Assembly (NCBI GenBank): GCA_020638795.1
Contig: JACKHW010000006.1
Span: forward strand, 186,001 to 250,000
Origin: Planctomycetota bacterium
GTDB taxonomy: Bacteria > Planctomycetota > UBA1135 > GCA-002748355
Reading direction: 5' to 3'
Length of the DNA: 64,000 bases
Shown here: positions 19,572 to 28,026 of the stretch, piece by piece
How positions within the stretch are numbered: position 1 is the stretch's first letter
How the letters are laid out: each line of letters opens with the position of its first letter
Notes under the pieces: generated by a model
Database searches by the model: none
The model's input: the letters and a program-made list of their open reading frames with translations, nothing else
What the model was told of the DNA's origin: nothing
Translations under genes and position numbers: made by a program

Positions 19572-21782
19572 ATGAGTGACACGTCTCTCGAAGAAGCCTT
19601 GGCCGACTACATTGCACGGCGACAGTCGGGTGAGGTTCTATCGCCTCGCCCCTTCGTCGACGAACGTCTCGAGGCGACGAATCAGGATGCACGATTCGGC
19701 GAACGCCTACTCGACGCGATCGAGGCGTTCGAACGCACCAACCGTCAGTTGCCGGACCTTCAAGCGCTGCTACCCGAGCGCATCGATGAGTGGCGAGTTC
19801 GCGGTTTCGTCGGCCAGGGGACGTTCGGGCGCGTCTTTCGAGTGCGTGCCGTGAACGCGGCACCGAGCGATCCCGACTTGGCGTTGAAAATCCTTCACGA
19901 AGACACGGCGATGTTGCCGCGCGCGCTCGAACGATTCCGACGCGAGGGCGACTCGCTGCAGGCTCTACGGATACCCGGCATCGTGCGGTGTCATGCCGCT
20001 GGCGTGTTCGAAGGGTGTCCGTATCTCGTGCTCGATCTAGTCGAAGGGCGATCCCTCGACGCCATCCTGCGGTCGAGTCGTGATCAAGACTGGTCCCCAG
20101 CCCGCGTCGCCCTTCTCGTCGCGAGCTTGGCGCGCAGCATCTACGCTCTTCACGAGAGTGGCTTCGTCCATCGAGACATCAAGCCCGGCAACATCGTTCT
20201 CGACGAGCGCACGGGCATACCGACCCTCATCGACTTCGGACTCGTTGGGCAGAGCGACGATCATCGTCGTCAAGACGATCCCACATTGACGAAGGCCGGC
20301 GACGTCGTCGGCACGCCGGCATACATGGCACCCGAGCAGGCCCGCGGCGAACACTGCGATGCGCGAACCGACATCTGGGCACTCGGGCTCGTGCTCTTCG
20401 AACTCCTGACGAGCCGGACTCCTTCGCGCCCCCGGAACGCGGGATCGAAGCGTCTCGAGATTCGCGAGCGCAAGCGACGCAACGAAACCCTCGCCGAGTC
20501 GGGGATTCCGCACGCGCTGATCGCTATCCACGATCGCGCGACTTCGGCCTTCGCGGGAGATCGCTTTCCGAATGCACGGGAGCTAGCGAACGAGCTCGAA
20601 GCCTTCGGCGAAGGAACGAAGACCCGTACCAGGACTCGCCCCGAACTGCGCAAACGAGTTCGCGAAGCCATCACTCTGCATCCGATCATGCTCGGCACGA
20701 TAGGAGTCCTACTCGTTACCGGCAGCACATGGGCGATCATCGATGCAAGACAGGAGCGACACTACCAACGCACGACGTCGATCCTGCGCGCACTCGACCG
20801 GGTGCTGGCACACGACGAACCGGAGTTGCGAGCGACACTCGCCGATCTACGCGTCGAACTGCAACCTGCGATCGAAGCTTGGACGTCGAACGATCGTTCA
20901 CGGGCATTCGAGATCGCCAGCACGTGTGCGGCGTCCGCACCTGGCGACGCGATCGCCGGCTTTGCAGCCGGACTGACGGCACTCGGGACGAAGCGCTTCT
21001 CGGACGCTTCGCGTTTTCTCTCGCGATCGGCGCGCGCCTTCCCGGACGTCGAAGCATGCCAGGTGCAGTACCTTCGTGCGCTCCGCGCCGTCGGGGCTCG
21101 ATCCGAAGCGCACGTTCAGGGCCTCACCATGTGGCAACACGCGGACAACCGCAAAGCTCTGTCTCCGGACACCTTGCACGAAATCGCCAAAGCCGCTCTC
21201 GACCAGAGCGACACGAACCTCGCCCGTGACGCGATTCAGGCTGCGCTCGATCACCCCGATCGAGAGCCGGCGCTCTCGATGTACAACACTGCGGCAATCG
21301 TCGCATCGAGTACGGGAGATCGGGAACGAGCGATGCGGTACTACGAACTCATCAAGGAGCGCGACCCGCAGTACATCCTCGGACGCTACAACGAAGCGTT
21401 CGCACTCGACAGCCAATGCAAGATCGAAGAAGCGCGGCGCGCCTACGAAGCGATCCTCGTTCTCGATCCGAACCACGCTCAATCGCTCGCCTGTCTCGCG
21501 TGGCTCCACTCCGGATCCGGACGGGCGACTTGCGAAAAGTGCAAGTCGGCGTTCGAGGCCAATCCCGAGCTATTCGACCTCACTCGCGCGGAAGAATACG
21601 CGATCGCCGCGGCGCGCTCGAGCCAGTCGGCCGACGTGCTTCGCACGGTGCTGAGCGTAGCCGCGCGGCTCGAAAGACGCGATTCGCTGCGAAATGCGCT
21701 TACGGAGATTCAGCAGCGCAAGGAGCTTTCCGACAAAGAACTCGGTCGCGTGACGCGGGCACTGCAACGCCTCGGGAAGTAG
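19572..21782 (+). CDS. Transmembrane Ser/Thr protein kinase with TPR domain
   Basis: A 736-residue kinase. An N-terminal helical region (1-75) precedes the kinase domain (about 76-345): glycine loop VGQGTFGRVF, beta-3 Lys in LALKILHE, catalytic loop HRDIKPGNIV (Asp about 202), DFGL and APEQARG. A transmembrane helix follows at about 370-392, then a mainly helical extracytoplasmic part with TPR-like repeats (about 430-736). All catalytic residues are present. It is coupled to the ECF sigma gene 6 bases upstream, an arrangement repeated divergently at 22929-26133. The likely role is signalling across the membrane to the sigma factor; the ligand is unknown. Confidence 0.92.
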   Translation: MSDTSLEEALADYIARRQSGEVLSPRPFVDERLEATNQDARFGERLLDAIEAFERTNRQLPDLQALLPERIDEWRVRGFVGQGTFGRVFRVRAVNAAPSDPDLALKILHEDTAMLPRALERFRREGDSLQALRIPGIVRCHAAGVFEGCPYLVLDLVEGRSLDAILRSSRDQDWSPARVALLVASLARSIYALHESGFVHRDIKPGNIVLDERTGIPTLIDFGLVGQSDDHRRQDDPTLTKAGDVVGTPAYMAPEQARGEHCDARTDIWALGLVLFELLTSRTPSRPRNAGSKRLEIRERKRRNETLAESGIPHALIAIHDRATSAFAGDRFPNARELANELEAFGEGTKTRTRTRPELRKRVREAITLHPIMLGTIGVLLVTGSTWAIIDARQERHYQRTTSILRALDRVLAHDEPELRATLADLRVELQPAIEAWTSNDRSRAFEIASTCAASAPGDAIAGFAAGLTALGTKRFSDASRFLSRSARAFPDVEACQVQYLRALRAVGARSEAHVQGLTMWQHADNRKALSPDTLHEIAKAALDQSDTNLARDAIQAALDHPDREPALSMYNTAAIVASSTGDRERAMRYYELIKERDPQYILGRYNEAFALDSQCKIEEARRAYEAILVLDPNHAQSLACLAWLHSGSGRATCEKCKSAFEANPELFDLTRAEEYAIAAARSSQSADVLRTVLSVAARLERRDSLRNALTEIQQRKELSDKELGRVTRALQRLGK

Positions 21783-21783
21783 G

Positions 21784-21808
21784 CGCTGCGCTGCCGAACC
21801 TCCAGCGC
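21784..21808. terminator. Hairpin between convergent genes
   Basis: GCGCTG pairs with CAGCGC around a 13-base loop, in the 27-base gap between the convergent kinase gene and the secreted-protein gene. No clear T tract follows on either strand, so termination is only suggested by position. Confidence 0.35.
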
Positions 21809-21809
21809 T

Positions 21810-22838
21810 TCAGTGCCCGAAGCGCAGAAAGCCCCAGTTGGACGAGACGAACTGCAGCCGATTCGCCGACGGATCGTACGGGAACCACTGGAAGCCGACT
21901 GGATCGATCCCGATGAGACCCGAGTCGTTGGGTAGCGGTATCGAGGCACGCGCCGCGCCGTTCTGCGTCGCGTAGCCGAACACGAAGTCGATGCGCATGC
22001 GAAGCACGCATCCCGGGGCACCGGCGATCGTCAGATCGAGTCCGTCGGCAGCGATGTGTCGAAAGCCCCAGATCAACACCGCGAGCCCGGACGTTCCGCT
22101 CGCTCCGCTCAGGTCCACGTGTGCCGTGTTGCCGAGCCGGGGAGACCCTGCGAACGACAGACGAGGCGCGGTTCGATTGCTACCCAGGCAGCTAGAGTCA
22201 TCGAAGACCGTGAAGAACCCGGCATCGAAGCAGAGCTCGATGCGCGGGGCGCCGGTTCCGAGCGTGCACTGGCGCGGAGGCTGGAAGCCCCAACCACTCG
22301 CGGTGATCGACTGCAGCGACGCGTCCTGTCGGAACCCTGGATCCCCGGAACCGACGCCGAACGCTCCAACGCAGAAGATTTCGACGAGTAGGTTTCCGGC
22401 GGCGGGATCGAACGGGTAGCGGAGCGGCAGCCGATTCCATTGGTTTCCCGTCGTGGACCACTGCACGCGGCCGTATTGAGCCGACGTCGTGAACCCACTG
22501 ACCGCGCCGAGACGATCCGCCGTGAGCGTGTTCACCTTCGTCTGCCGGACCGTGATCGTCAGCTCCTTGATGTCGCGAAGCGTCGATGACGCCGGTGCGA
22601 AGCCAACGCCCGTGATGTCCCGCTTGACGGTCCCGAGCGCAGCACCCGGGATCAAGAACTGGATGTAGTGATTGCCTGCCTGCCCCGTACCGAACGGCAT
22701 CGAACTCGAAGGACCCGAGCCAGGTTGGTTGGCAGGAACATGGACACACGTCTGGGATCGTGGAGTCAACGCGAATGCCGTCCAAGCGACGAACACGCTG
22801 ACCACGCCGAGGAAGAATCGGGATCGTTGGGCTCGCAT
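21810..22838 (-). CDS. Secreted protein of unknown function with planctomycete-type tail
   Basis: A 342-residue exported protein. The start is taken at MRAQRSRFF, which gives a clean signal peptide (hydrophobic core FLGVVSVFVAWTAFAL); an in-frame start 66 bases further upstream is possible. The mature protein is Gly/Ser/Thr-rich and predicted to be all-beta. It includes four well-spaced Cys that may form disulphides (EIFCVG, QCTLG, ELCFDAG, SCLGS). The last about 110 residues (from RLSFAGSPRLG) resemble the tails of the ELW protein, the M14 peptidase and two other exported proteins here. It is convergent with the kinase gene. No enzyme signature; likely a surface or periplasmic protein. Confidence 0.75.
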   Translation of the reverse strand: MRAQRSRFFLGVVSVFVAWTAFALTPRSQTCVHVPANQPGSGPSSSMPFGTGQAGNHYIQFLIPGAALGTVKRDITGVGFAPASSTLRDIKELTITVRQTKVNTLTADRLGAVSGFTTSAQYGRVQWSTTGNQWNRLPLRYPFDPAAGNLLVEIFCVGAFGVGSGDPGFRQDASLQSITASGWGFQPPRQCTLGTGAPRIELCFDAGFFTVFDDSSCLGSNRTAPRLSFAGSPRLGNTAHVDLSGASGTSGLAVLIWGFRHIAADGLDLTIAGAPGCVLRMRIDFVFGYATQNGAARASIPLPNDSGLIGIDPVGFQWFPYDPSANRLQFVSSNWGFLRFGH

Positions 22839-22928
22839 ACCAAGGCCATGCGCAGAACTGCATCGTGAGCCTTCGGTCTTTTCCGAAGTTCTGGAGATCT
22901 GCACTCGAAGCTCGCGGCCAGCGATCGC

Positions 22929-23519
22929 TCACGCGGGTGAGTCCTGGTCCCCGATCACTCGTTGCAGATAGGCACGGATGAAGCGCCATTCGCGCTCGAG
23001 CGTCGAGATAGAAATGCCGAGTGCCGCTGCGGTTTCCTGCGCGGTCAAACCGACGAAGTAGCGCAGGTTGACGATCTCGCCTTTCCGCGGATCGGTCAAT
23101 TCGAGCGCACGTACGGCCTCGTCCACGGCGATGACACGATCGTCGGGCGGTTCGATGACGAGATCGACTTGCTCGAGGTCGACATGTTCGCGGGTACCGC
23201 CTCGTTTCTTCGCTTTGCGCCTGCGGGCAGCGTCGACGAGGATGCGCCGCATCGCGATCGCGGCGCTCGCGAAGAAGTGTCGACGGTTCTCGAACTCATC
23301 GCGGCCTCGCCCGAGCACGCGGAGCCATGCTTCGTGCACGAGAGCGGTCGGTTGCAGCGTCGAACCGCTCGCCTCCTTCTGCATGCTCGCCCGCGCCAAG
23401 CTCCGAAGTTGCTCGTAGACCACCTCCAGCAACTCTCCGGATGCGTCGGAGTCCCCGCTGCTCAGTCGGGCCAGCAGCTTGGTGATGGGTGAATCGGGCT
23501 CGGACATATCGACAACCAT
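22929..23519 (-). CDS. ECF sigma factor (planctomycete Sig-70_X6-like)
   Basis: A 196-residue sigma factor. Residues about 10-85 carry the subfamily hallmark LLEVVYEQLRSLAR ... LQPTALVHEAWLRVL and the block RRHFFASAAIAMRRILVDAARR. Region 4 (about 130-190) has ELTDPRKGEIVNLRYFVGLTAQETAAALGIS and a STLEREWRFIRAYL helix. The start is the ATG at 23519 (MVVDMSEPD). A TACGCT element lies 5 bases before it; a second in-frame ATG is 12 bases inside. The gene is divergent from a kinase gene that almost certainly works with it. Confidence 0.92.
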   Translation of the reverse strand: MVVDMSEPDSPITKLLARLSSGDSDASGELLEVVYEQLRSLARASMQKEASGSTLQPTALVHEAWLRVLGRGRDEFENRRHFFASAAIAMRRILVDAARRRKAKKRGGTREHVDLEQVDLVIEPPDDRVIAVDEAVRALELTDPRKGEIVNLRYFVGLTAQETAAALGISISTLEREWRFIRAYLQRVIGDQDSPA

Positions 23520-23524
23520 TGCCA

Positions 23525-23530
23525 AGCGTA
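23525..23530 (-). promoter_or_regulatory. Putative -10 element (TACGCT) of the second ECF sigma gene
   Basis: TACGCT ends 5 bases before the ATG at 23519 on the minus strand, predicting a leaderless message. The divergent kinase start lies less than 30 bases away, so both promoters must overlap. Confidence 0.35.
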
Positions 23531-23547
23531 CCGTGCAAAATACTCGC

Positions 23548-26133
23548 GTGTACGGAGACTCCCCAGAACACGCAATCGACCGACGACGGAGGATCGAGGA
23601 GGTTTTCCACGAAGCGGCGGACCTGCCGACGACGGTCCGAATTCGCTTCTTGGACGATGCGTGTTCGAGCGGCCTCCTCGCTGGAGATCCTGACGCGCGA
23701 CGCGAGCTCGACGAACTTCTCGCAATCGATGCGGGCGATTCCTTCGAAGTCGAAGTTCCCCATCGCGGGAAGACTCCACGAGCGATCGGACCGTACGAGT
23801 TGATGCGGGAACTCGGCAGTGGCGGCATGGGAACCGTGTATCTCGCGCAGCAACGCGTGCCAATCGAGCGACTCGTCGCCATCAAACTCATGACCGCACG
23901 GATCACGACGTCGTCGCTCACTTCACGCTTCGATATCGAGAGACGTGCGTGCGCGCGCATGCACCACGCGGGAATCGCCAAGCTCTTCGACGCCGGCACG
24001 ACGACCGACGACAGGCCGTACTACGTCATGGAGTACGTCGTCGGCAAACCGCTTCTCGAGCATTGCAGCGACACCGATGCCGACCTCGATGTTCGTCTGC
24101 GACTGTTCATGGAGATCTGTCGCGCCGTGCATCACGCCCACCAGAAGGGTGTCCTGCATCGCGACCTCAAACCGGCGAACATCCTCGTCGACACGCAAGC
24201 GGAACAACCCACACCGAAGATCATCGACTTCGGCATCGCCAAGTGGATGCATGACAGCGACACGTCGGCGGGGACACCGACCATCGGCGGTGAACTCGTC
24301 GGGACGCCGGAGTACATGAGTCCGGAGCAGGCTGGCGGTCTTCCGCTGGATACTCGAAGCGATGTCTACTCGCTCGGTGTCGTGTTGTTCGAACTCGTCA
24401 CGGGCAGACGCCCCTTCGAGTGTCGGACGAGTCGTCTCGATGTCTTGCGCGCGATCGAGGAACAACCCCCTCCACGAGCGAGTCGACTCGCTTCGACCGA
24501 ACGCGATGCGCGGCGCCTACGCGGCGACATCGACTCCATCCTCGAGAAGGCGCTCGCCAAGGAGCCCGAACGTCGCTACCAGAGCTGTTCCGAATTCGCG
24601 TCCGACATCGGGCGCTTCTTGGCGGGAGAACCCGTCGAAGCTTGCCCACCATCGCGTTGGTATCGCTTCCGGAAGCTCTTGCGCCGAAATCGTGGTGCAG
24701 CAGTGGGGATGGCAATCGGCCTCGTCGCACTCTCGAGCGGTACCACGATCGCCATCTGGCAAGCCCGCCGCGCACATCATCATCTGACCGAGTACCGGCG
24801 GATGACCGACGTCAAACGCGCTCGCGACCTACTCGCGCGTGCTCGAGACGATCTCTGGCCGGCTTCGCCCTCCATCGTGCGCGACCTCGCGCAATGGCTC
24901 GACGAAGCACGAGCTCTGATCCGTCGGAGGCCCGACCACAAAGCACGCATCGACGAACTCGAGCGCGCACTTCGAGGGTCACCGACGGAATCGGAACGCA
25001 CGGATCTCGGTTGGCAACTCGAAACGTTAGAAGGCCTGATCCTGGATACCGAACGACTCCAACGCGGAGATCTACGCGGCCCGACCATTGCGTCTGTCGA
25101 AGCTCGTCTGGAATCAGCCACGAACATGGTCGCCACGACGATCGATGCGCATCGCGCGGCATGGGAACTCGCGCGAGCCACGATCGCGGACGAGCGACTC
25201 TGTCCGCTCTATCACGGGTTCGAGTTGCCCGAACAACCCGGACTCGTGCCACTCGGCCGCAACGACACGACGACGCTCTACGAATTCTGGCACGTCGGCT
25301 CCGGAATCGCACCGGTTTGGTCGTTGGACGGAAGCATTCGTATCGAACGCGATACGGGAGTCGTTCTCGTGCTCGTCCCAGGTGGAGAGTTCCACATGGG
25401 TGCGGTCACGAATCGACGGGACGGTGAACACAACGTCGACCCTTTCAGTGGACACGTGAGCCGACCCGTTCATCTCGTACGCCTCGACCCGTTCTTCCTG
25501 TCTCGATTCGAGATGACGCAAGGCCAGTGGGAGCGCTGGACCAGCAACAACCCGTCGCGCCTTCAACCTCCAGCGAGCGTACGCGGCAAGGTCACGACGT
25601 GGACCAACCCGGTCGAGCGGATCACCTGGACGCAGACGTCGCGTGTGCTGCGCCAGATCGGACTCGCCCTTCCAACCGAAGCGCAATGGGAATACGCGTG
25701 TCGCGCCGGGACGGAGACGATCTTCGAGTGCGGGAATGACCTAGAATCGGTTCGAAACGTGCAGAACCTCGCCGATGCGGCATCGCGTTCGAACATCGGC
25801 GGTGCGTGGGCTCCCGATCCCGACACGGATGACGGTTATGCACTCCACGCGTCAGTCGGGTCGTTCGCGCCCAATCGCTGGGGTTTCTTCGACATGCACG
25901 GCAACGTCGCGGAGTGGTGCGCCGATGCGTTCCTCGCGTACGACATACCGGTCCGAAGCGGGGACGGACTTCGCGCGAGTGAAAGCGATGCGGACTCACG
26001 GGTCGCTCGTGGCGGGTCGTTCTACTTCGCAGCCGTCAACGCGCGTTCTGCTGAACGGCATCGCTACGCCCCCGAGACGGTATCGGGATTCGTCGGCGTG
26101 CGACCCGCGCTCGCGGTGCGTTCGCCTCGCTGA
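23548..26133 (+). CDS. Ser/Thr kinase fused to a formylglycine-generating-enzyme-like (SUMF1) domain
   Basis: An 861-residue fusion. The start is uncertain (GTG at 23548 chosen; GTG at 23533 is also possible). The N-terminus RRRRIEEVFHEAAD is typical of planctomycete kinases. The kinase domain (about 75-340) has LGSGGMGTVY, VAIKLM, HRDLKPANIL, DFGIAKW and SPEQAGG. A transmembrane helix lies at about 385-405, then a coiled-coil-like stretch. The C-terminal FGE/SUMF1-type domain (about 610-860) has LVPGGEFHMG, EMTQGQW, LPTEAQWEYACRAG, NVAEWCAD and RGGSF. Such domains oxidise Cys in true FGE but serve as ligand-binding or nonhaem-iron modules in others. Here it would face outside, coupling sensing to a kinase. 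The paired ECF sigma gene is divergent. Confidence 0.9.
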   Translation: MYGDSPEHAIDRRRRIEEVFHEAADLPTTVRIRFLDDACSSGLLAGDPDARRELDELLAIDAGDSFEVEVPHRGKTPRAIGPYELMRELGSGGMGTVYLAQQRVPIERLVAIKLMTARITTSSLTSRFDIERRACARMHHAGIAKLFDAGTTTDDRPYYVMEYVVGKPLLEHCSDTDADLDVRLRLFMEICRAVHHAHQKGVLHRDLKPANILVDTQAEQPTPKIIDFGIAKWMHDSDTSAGTPTIGGELVGTPEYMSPEQAGGLPLDTRSDVYSLGVVLFELVTGRRPFECRTSRLDVLRAIEEQPPPRASRLASTERDARRLRGDIDSILEKALAKEPERRYQSCSEFASDIGRFLAGEPVEACPPSRWYRFRKLLRRNRGAAVGMAIGLVALSSGTTIAIWQARRAHHHLTEYRRMTDVKRARDLLARARDDLWPASPSIVRDLAQWLDEARALIRRRPDHKARIDELERALRGSPTESERTDLGWQLETLEGLILDTERLQRGDLRGPTIASVEARLESATNMVATTIDAHRAAWELARATIADERLCPLYHGFELPEQPGLVPLGRNDTTTLYEFWHVGSGIAPVWSLDGSIRIERDTGVVLVLVPGGEFHMGAVTNRRDGEHNVDPFSGHVSRPVHLVRLDPFFLSRFEMTQGQWERWTSNNPSRLQPPASVRGKVTTWTNPVERITWTQTSRVLRQIGLALPTEAQWEYACRAGTETIFECGNDLESVRNVQNLADAASRSNIGGAWAPDPDTDDGYALHASVGSFAPNRWGFFDMHGNVAEWCADAFLAYDIPVRSGDGLRASESDADSRVARGGSFYFAAVNARSAERHRYAPETVSGFVGVRPALAVRSPR

Positions 26134-26239
26134 TCCTCGGGCCCGGGCAGTTCGAAGAAAAACCGGTCACAAACGCGATCGAGTCTCCGCTCTGGGTGGT
26201 GATCCCAGAACACCATTCGGAACTCCCGAGGAGACGATC

Positions 26240-27436
26240 ATGAACAAGCCTCTTATCACGTGCATCCTTGCACTCGGTCTCACCGCATCCATCCCTGCAA
26301 CCATCACCGCGCAGAGCGGGCAGCGCTTGCGCTTCGAGATCCCGTCTGGCCAGACGACCACCGGAACGACGAGCGACAATGCAACTTCGACGGTCGCCGT
26401 GACCGTCGGTGGCATCGGCACGACGACGGTCTCACCTCCCAAGGGCGCGAGTTCGAAGGACGTCGTCGATTCTCTCGTCGATGCTCTGAAGCGTGATGGC
26501 TACAAGGTCACGCGCGACGGCGACCACGGGTTCTTCGTCGAGGAAGGCCCGCTCGGCAAGCCGATCGACAATGGCGGTGGTATCGGCGGAACGGACACCG
26601 GTATCCAGGGCGTCAAGGTACGCATCGATCCGCCGGCGAATCCCAATGCCAAACCGGGTGCGAAGAAGAACGGCGGACAAATCCCGTTGCCGGTTCCGAA
26701 GCAGGCTACGAGCCGTGCTTCGAAGTCAGGCAGTATCCAAGTCGACGCCGAAGTCGAGCGAATCGAGAACGGCAAGCCCGTCCGCATTCACGTTCAGGTC
26801 GTCGTCCCGATCAACCCGGGGGACAGCGCGGACGACATCGAAAAGCGCGCGCGTGCCGCACTCGAGGCCAAGGGCCTGATGCCTCGTGACGTGTCCGTTC
26901 CCTCCAATCTCGATGGACGCACACTCACCAAGGCTTTCGGGATCGACCGCACGGCCAACGGGGACCCGGTCTTCGAGCTGCGTTACGACGCCTTGCTCCC
27001 ATCGGAGTTTCGCTGGCTAACCGAGTGCTGGATCGGCACGACGCCTCCTCTCGGCACGACCGATGAGGGCACGGGAAGCATGCCGCGCGAGCCGTGGCTC
27101 TACGGAGGCGATCCCTTCCTCGGCATGCCGTTTCCGCTCTTCGTCGAAGTCGGTCCCCAGAACGTCCTCGGCGGCCTGTTCCTCGGCTCCCAACGCATGG
27201 AGCTGCCGCTACCGTCGTTCGGCCCGGACGCTTACATGTTCGTCGACCCGTTCTCGAGCATCTTCTTCCCACTGCCGTTGCCGCAGAACGGCCGCATGCA
27301 GGTTCAGCTCCCACTTCCGCCTGACCCGCAGCTCGCCGGCATCGACCTGATGTTCCAAGCCATGGTGCTCGACGTCCCGCGCGTGCAGTTCGCAACGACC
27401 AACCGTCTCGTCGTGCACCCGATGCAACGTCGCTGA
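26240..27436 (+). CDS. Secreted Gly/Thr-rich protein of unknown function
   Basis: A 398-residue exported protein starting at an ATG with a good ribosome site (GAGGAG, 7 bases before). Signal peptide residues 1-24 end TITAQS. The mature protein has a Thr/Gly-rich low-complexity start and an alpha/beta stretch about 60-90 (SSKDVVDSLVDALKRDGYKV). A Lys/Gly-rich middle follows, then a second similar stretch about 165-215 (SADDIEKRARAALEAKGL). The beta-rich tail (about 290-398) resembles those of the other secreted proteins here. The leader between 26134 and 26239 contains a small hairpin (TCTGGG/CCCAGA). No known family; possibly surface-associated. Confidence 0.75.
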   Translation: MNKPLITCILALGLTASIPATITAQSGQRLRFEIPSGQTTTGTTSDNATSTVAVTVGGIGTTTVSPPKGASSKDVVDSLVDALKRDGYKVTRDGDHGFFVEEGPLGKPIDNGGGIGGTDTGIQGVKVRIDPPANPNAKPGAKKNGGQIPLPVPKQATSRASKSGSIQVDAEVERIENGKPVRIHVQVVVPINPGDSADDIEKRARAALEAKGLMPRDVSVPSNLDGRTLTKAFGIDRTANGDPVFELRYDALLPSEFRWLTECWIGTTPPLGTTDEGTGSMPREPWLYGGDPFLGMPFPLFVEVGPQNVLGGLFLGSQRMELPLPSFGPDAYMFVDPFSSIFFPLPLPQNGRMQVQLPLPPDPQLAGIDLMFQAMVLDVPRVQFATTNRLVVHPMQRR

Positions 27437-27441
27437 CCGCG

Positions 27442-28026
27442 CTACAACACCCAGACGAAGTTCACGAACGCGCGCAACTCGTTCTGGCTCGGGTTGCGGT
27501 CGCTTTGTCGACCGAGTGCGTTCGAGATGTGATGGTAGATCGTCCCGACCTGCAGGCGTGTCGTGTCGCTCAAGCGGAAGTCGTAGCCAGGGCCGAAGCT
27601 GAACGAGAAGTTCCATGTCGTGCCGGGTGGCGGGATGCGGTGGTTCGCCAGCTGGTATCCACCCGTCACGTCCAAGAAGAGGCCGAAACCCGGAAGCGGA
27701 TACGTCCTGAGCAGGCCCTCGATCTCTCCGCTCTCGACGTTGTCCCCCGGCGTCCACCAACTCGCGAAGCGGCCGGAGATCCCGATCGCGACGTCGTCCG
27801 CAACGAACTTCGCTGCGCGCAACTCGACGCCAGTGTCGTCGACTTCGCCCTGACCGTCCCAGAAGAGCGAACGCCCCAAGATCGGAACACCATGGAAGGC
27901 ACCGGCACTGACGAACGCGCTGCCCTTCTCACGCCACGGCGCGCGCGGTGTCTCCACCGCGGCACACGACGGCAGGAAAGTCAGACAAGCAACAAGGGCG
28001 GGACGTAGGGTCGGATTCAGCTTCAC
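27442..28026 (-). CDS. PagL-like lipoprotein (putative lipid A deacylase family)
   Basis: A 194-residue protein starting at a GTG that overlaps the previous stop codon (GTGA); a start 27 bases upstream is also open. The N-terminus is a lipoprotein signal (ACLTFLPSC, lipid-modified Cys about 20). The rest alternates hydrophobic and polar residues as in an eight-stranded outer-membrane barrel. The C-terminal part has YHHISNALGR ... NPSQNEL, matching the His-x-Ser and downstream Glu pattern of PagL-type lipid A 3-O-deacylases. It would trim an acyl chain from lipid A in the outer membrane. Coupling to a GT39-type glycosyltransferase gene supports envelope-lipid modification. A lipoprotein signal on a barrel is unusual. 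Assignment rests on motif pattern. Confidence 0.6.
   Translation of the reverse strand: MKLNPTLRPALVACLTFLPSCAAVETPRAPWREKGSAFVSAGAFHGVPILGRSLFWDGQGEVDDTGVELRAAKFVADDVAIGISGRFASWWTPGDNVESGEIEGLLRTYPLPGFGLFLDVTGGYQLANHRIPPPGTTWNFSFSFGPGYDFRLSDTTRLQVGTIYHHISNALGRQSDRNPSQNELRAFVNFVWVL

Noticed and set aside
22904..22928. Longer N-terminus for the secreted protein at 21810-22838, starting at 22904.
   Set aside because: It would put 22 polar residues before the signal peptide, which is unlikely for an exported protein.
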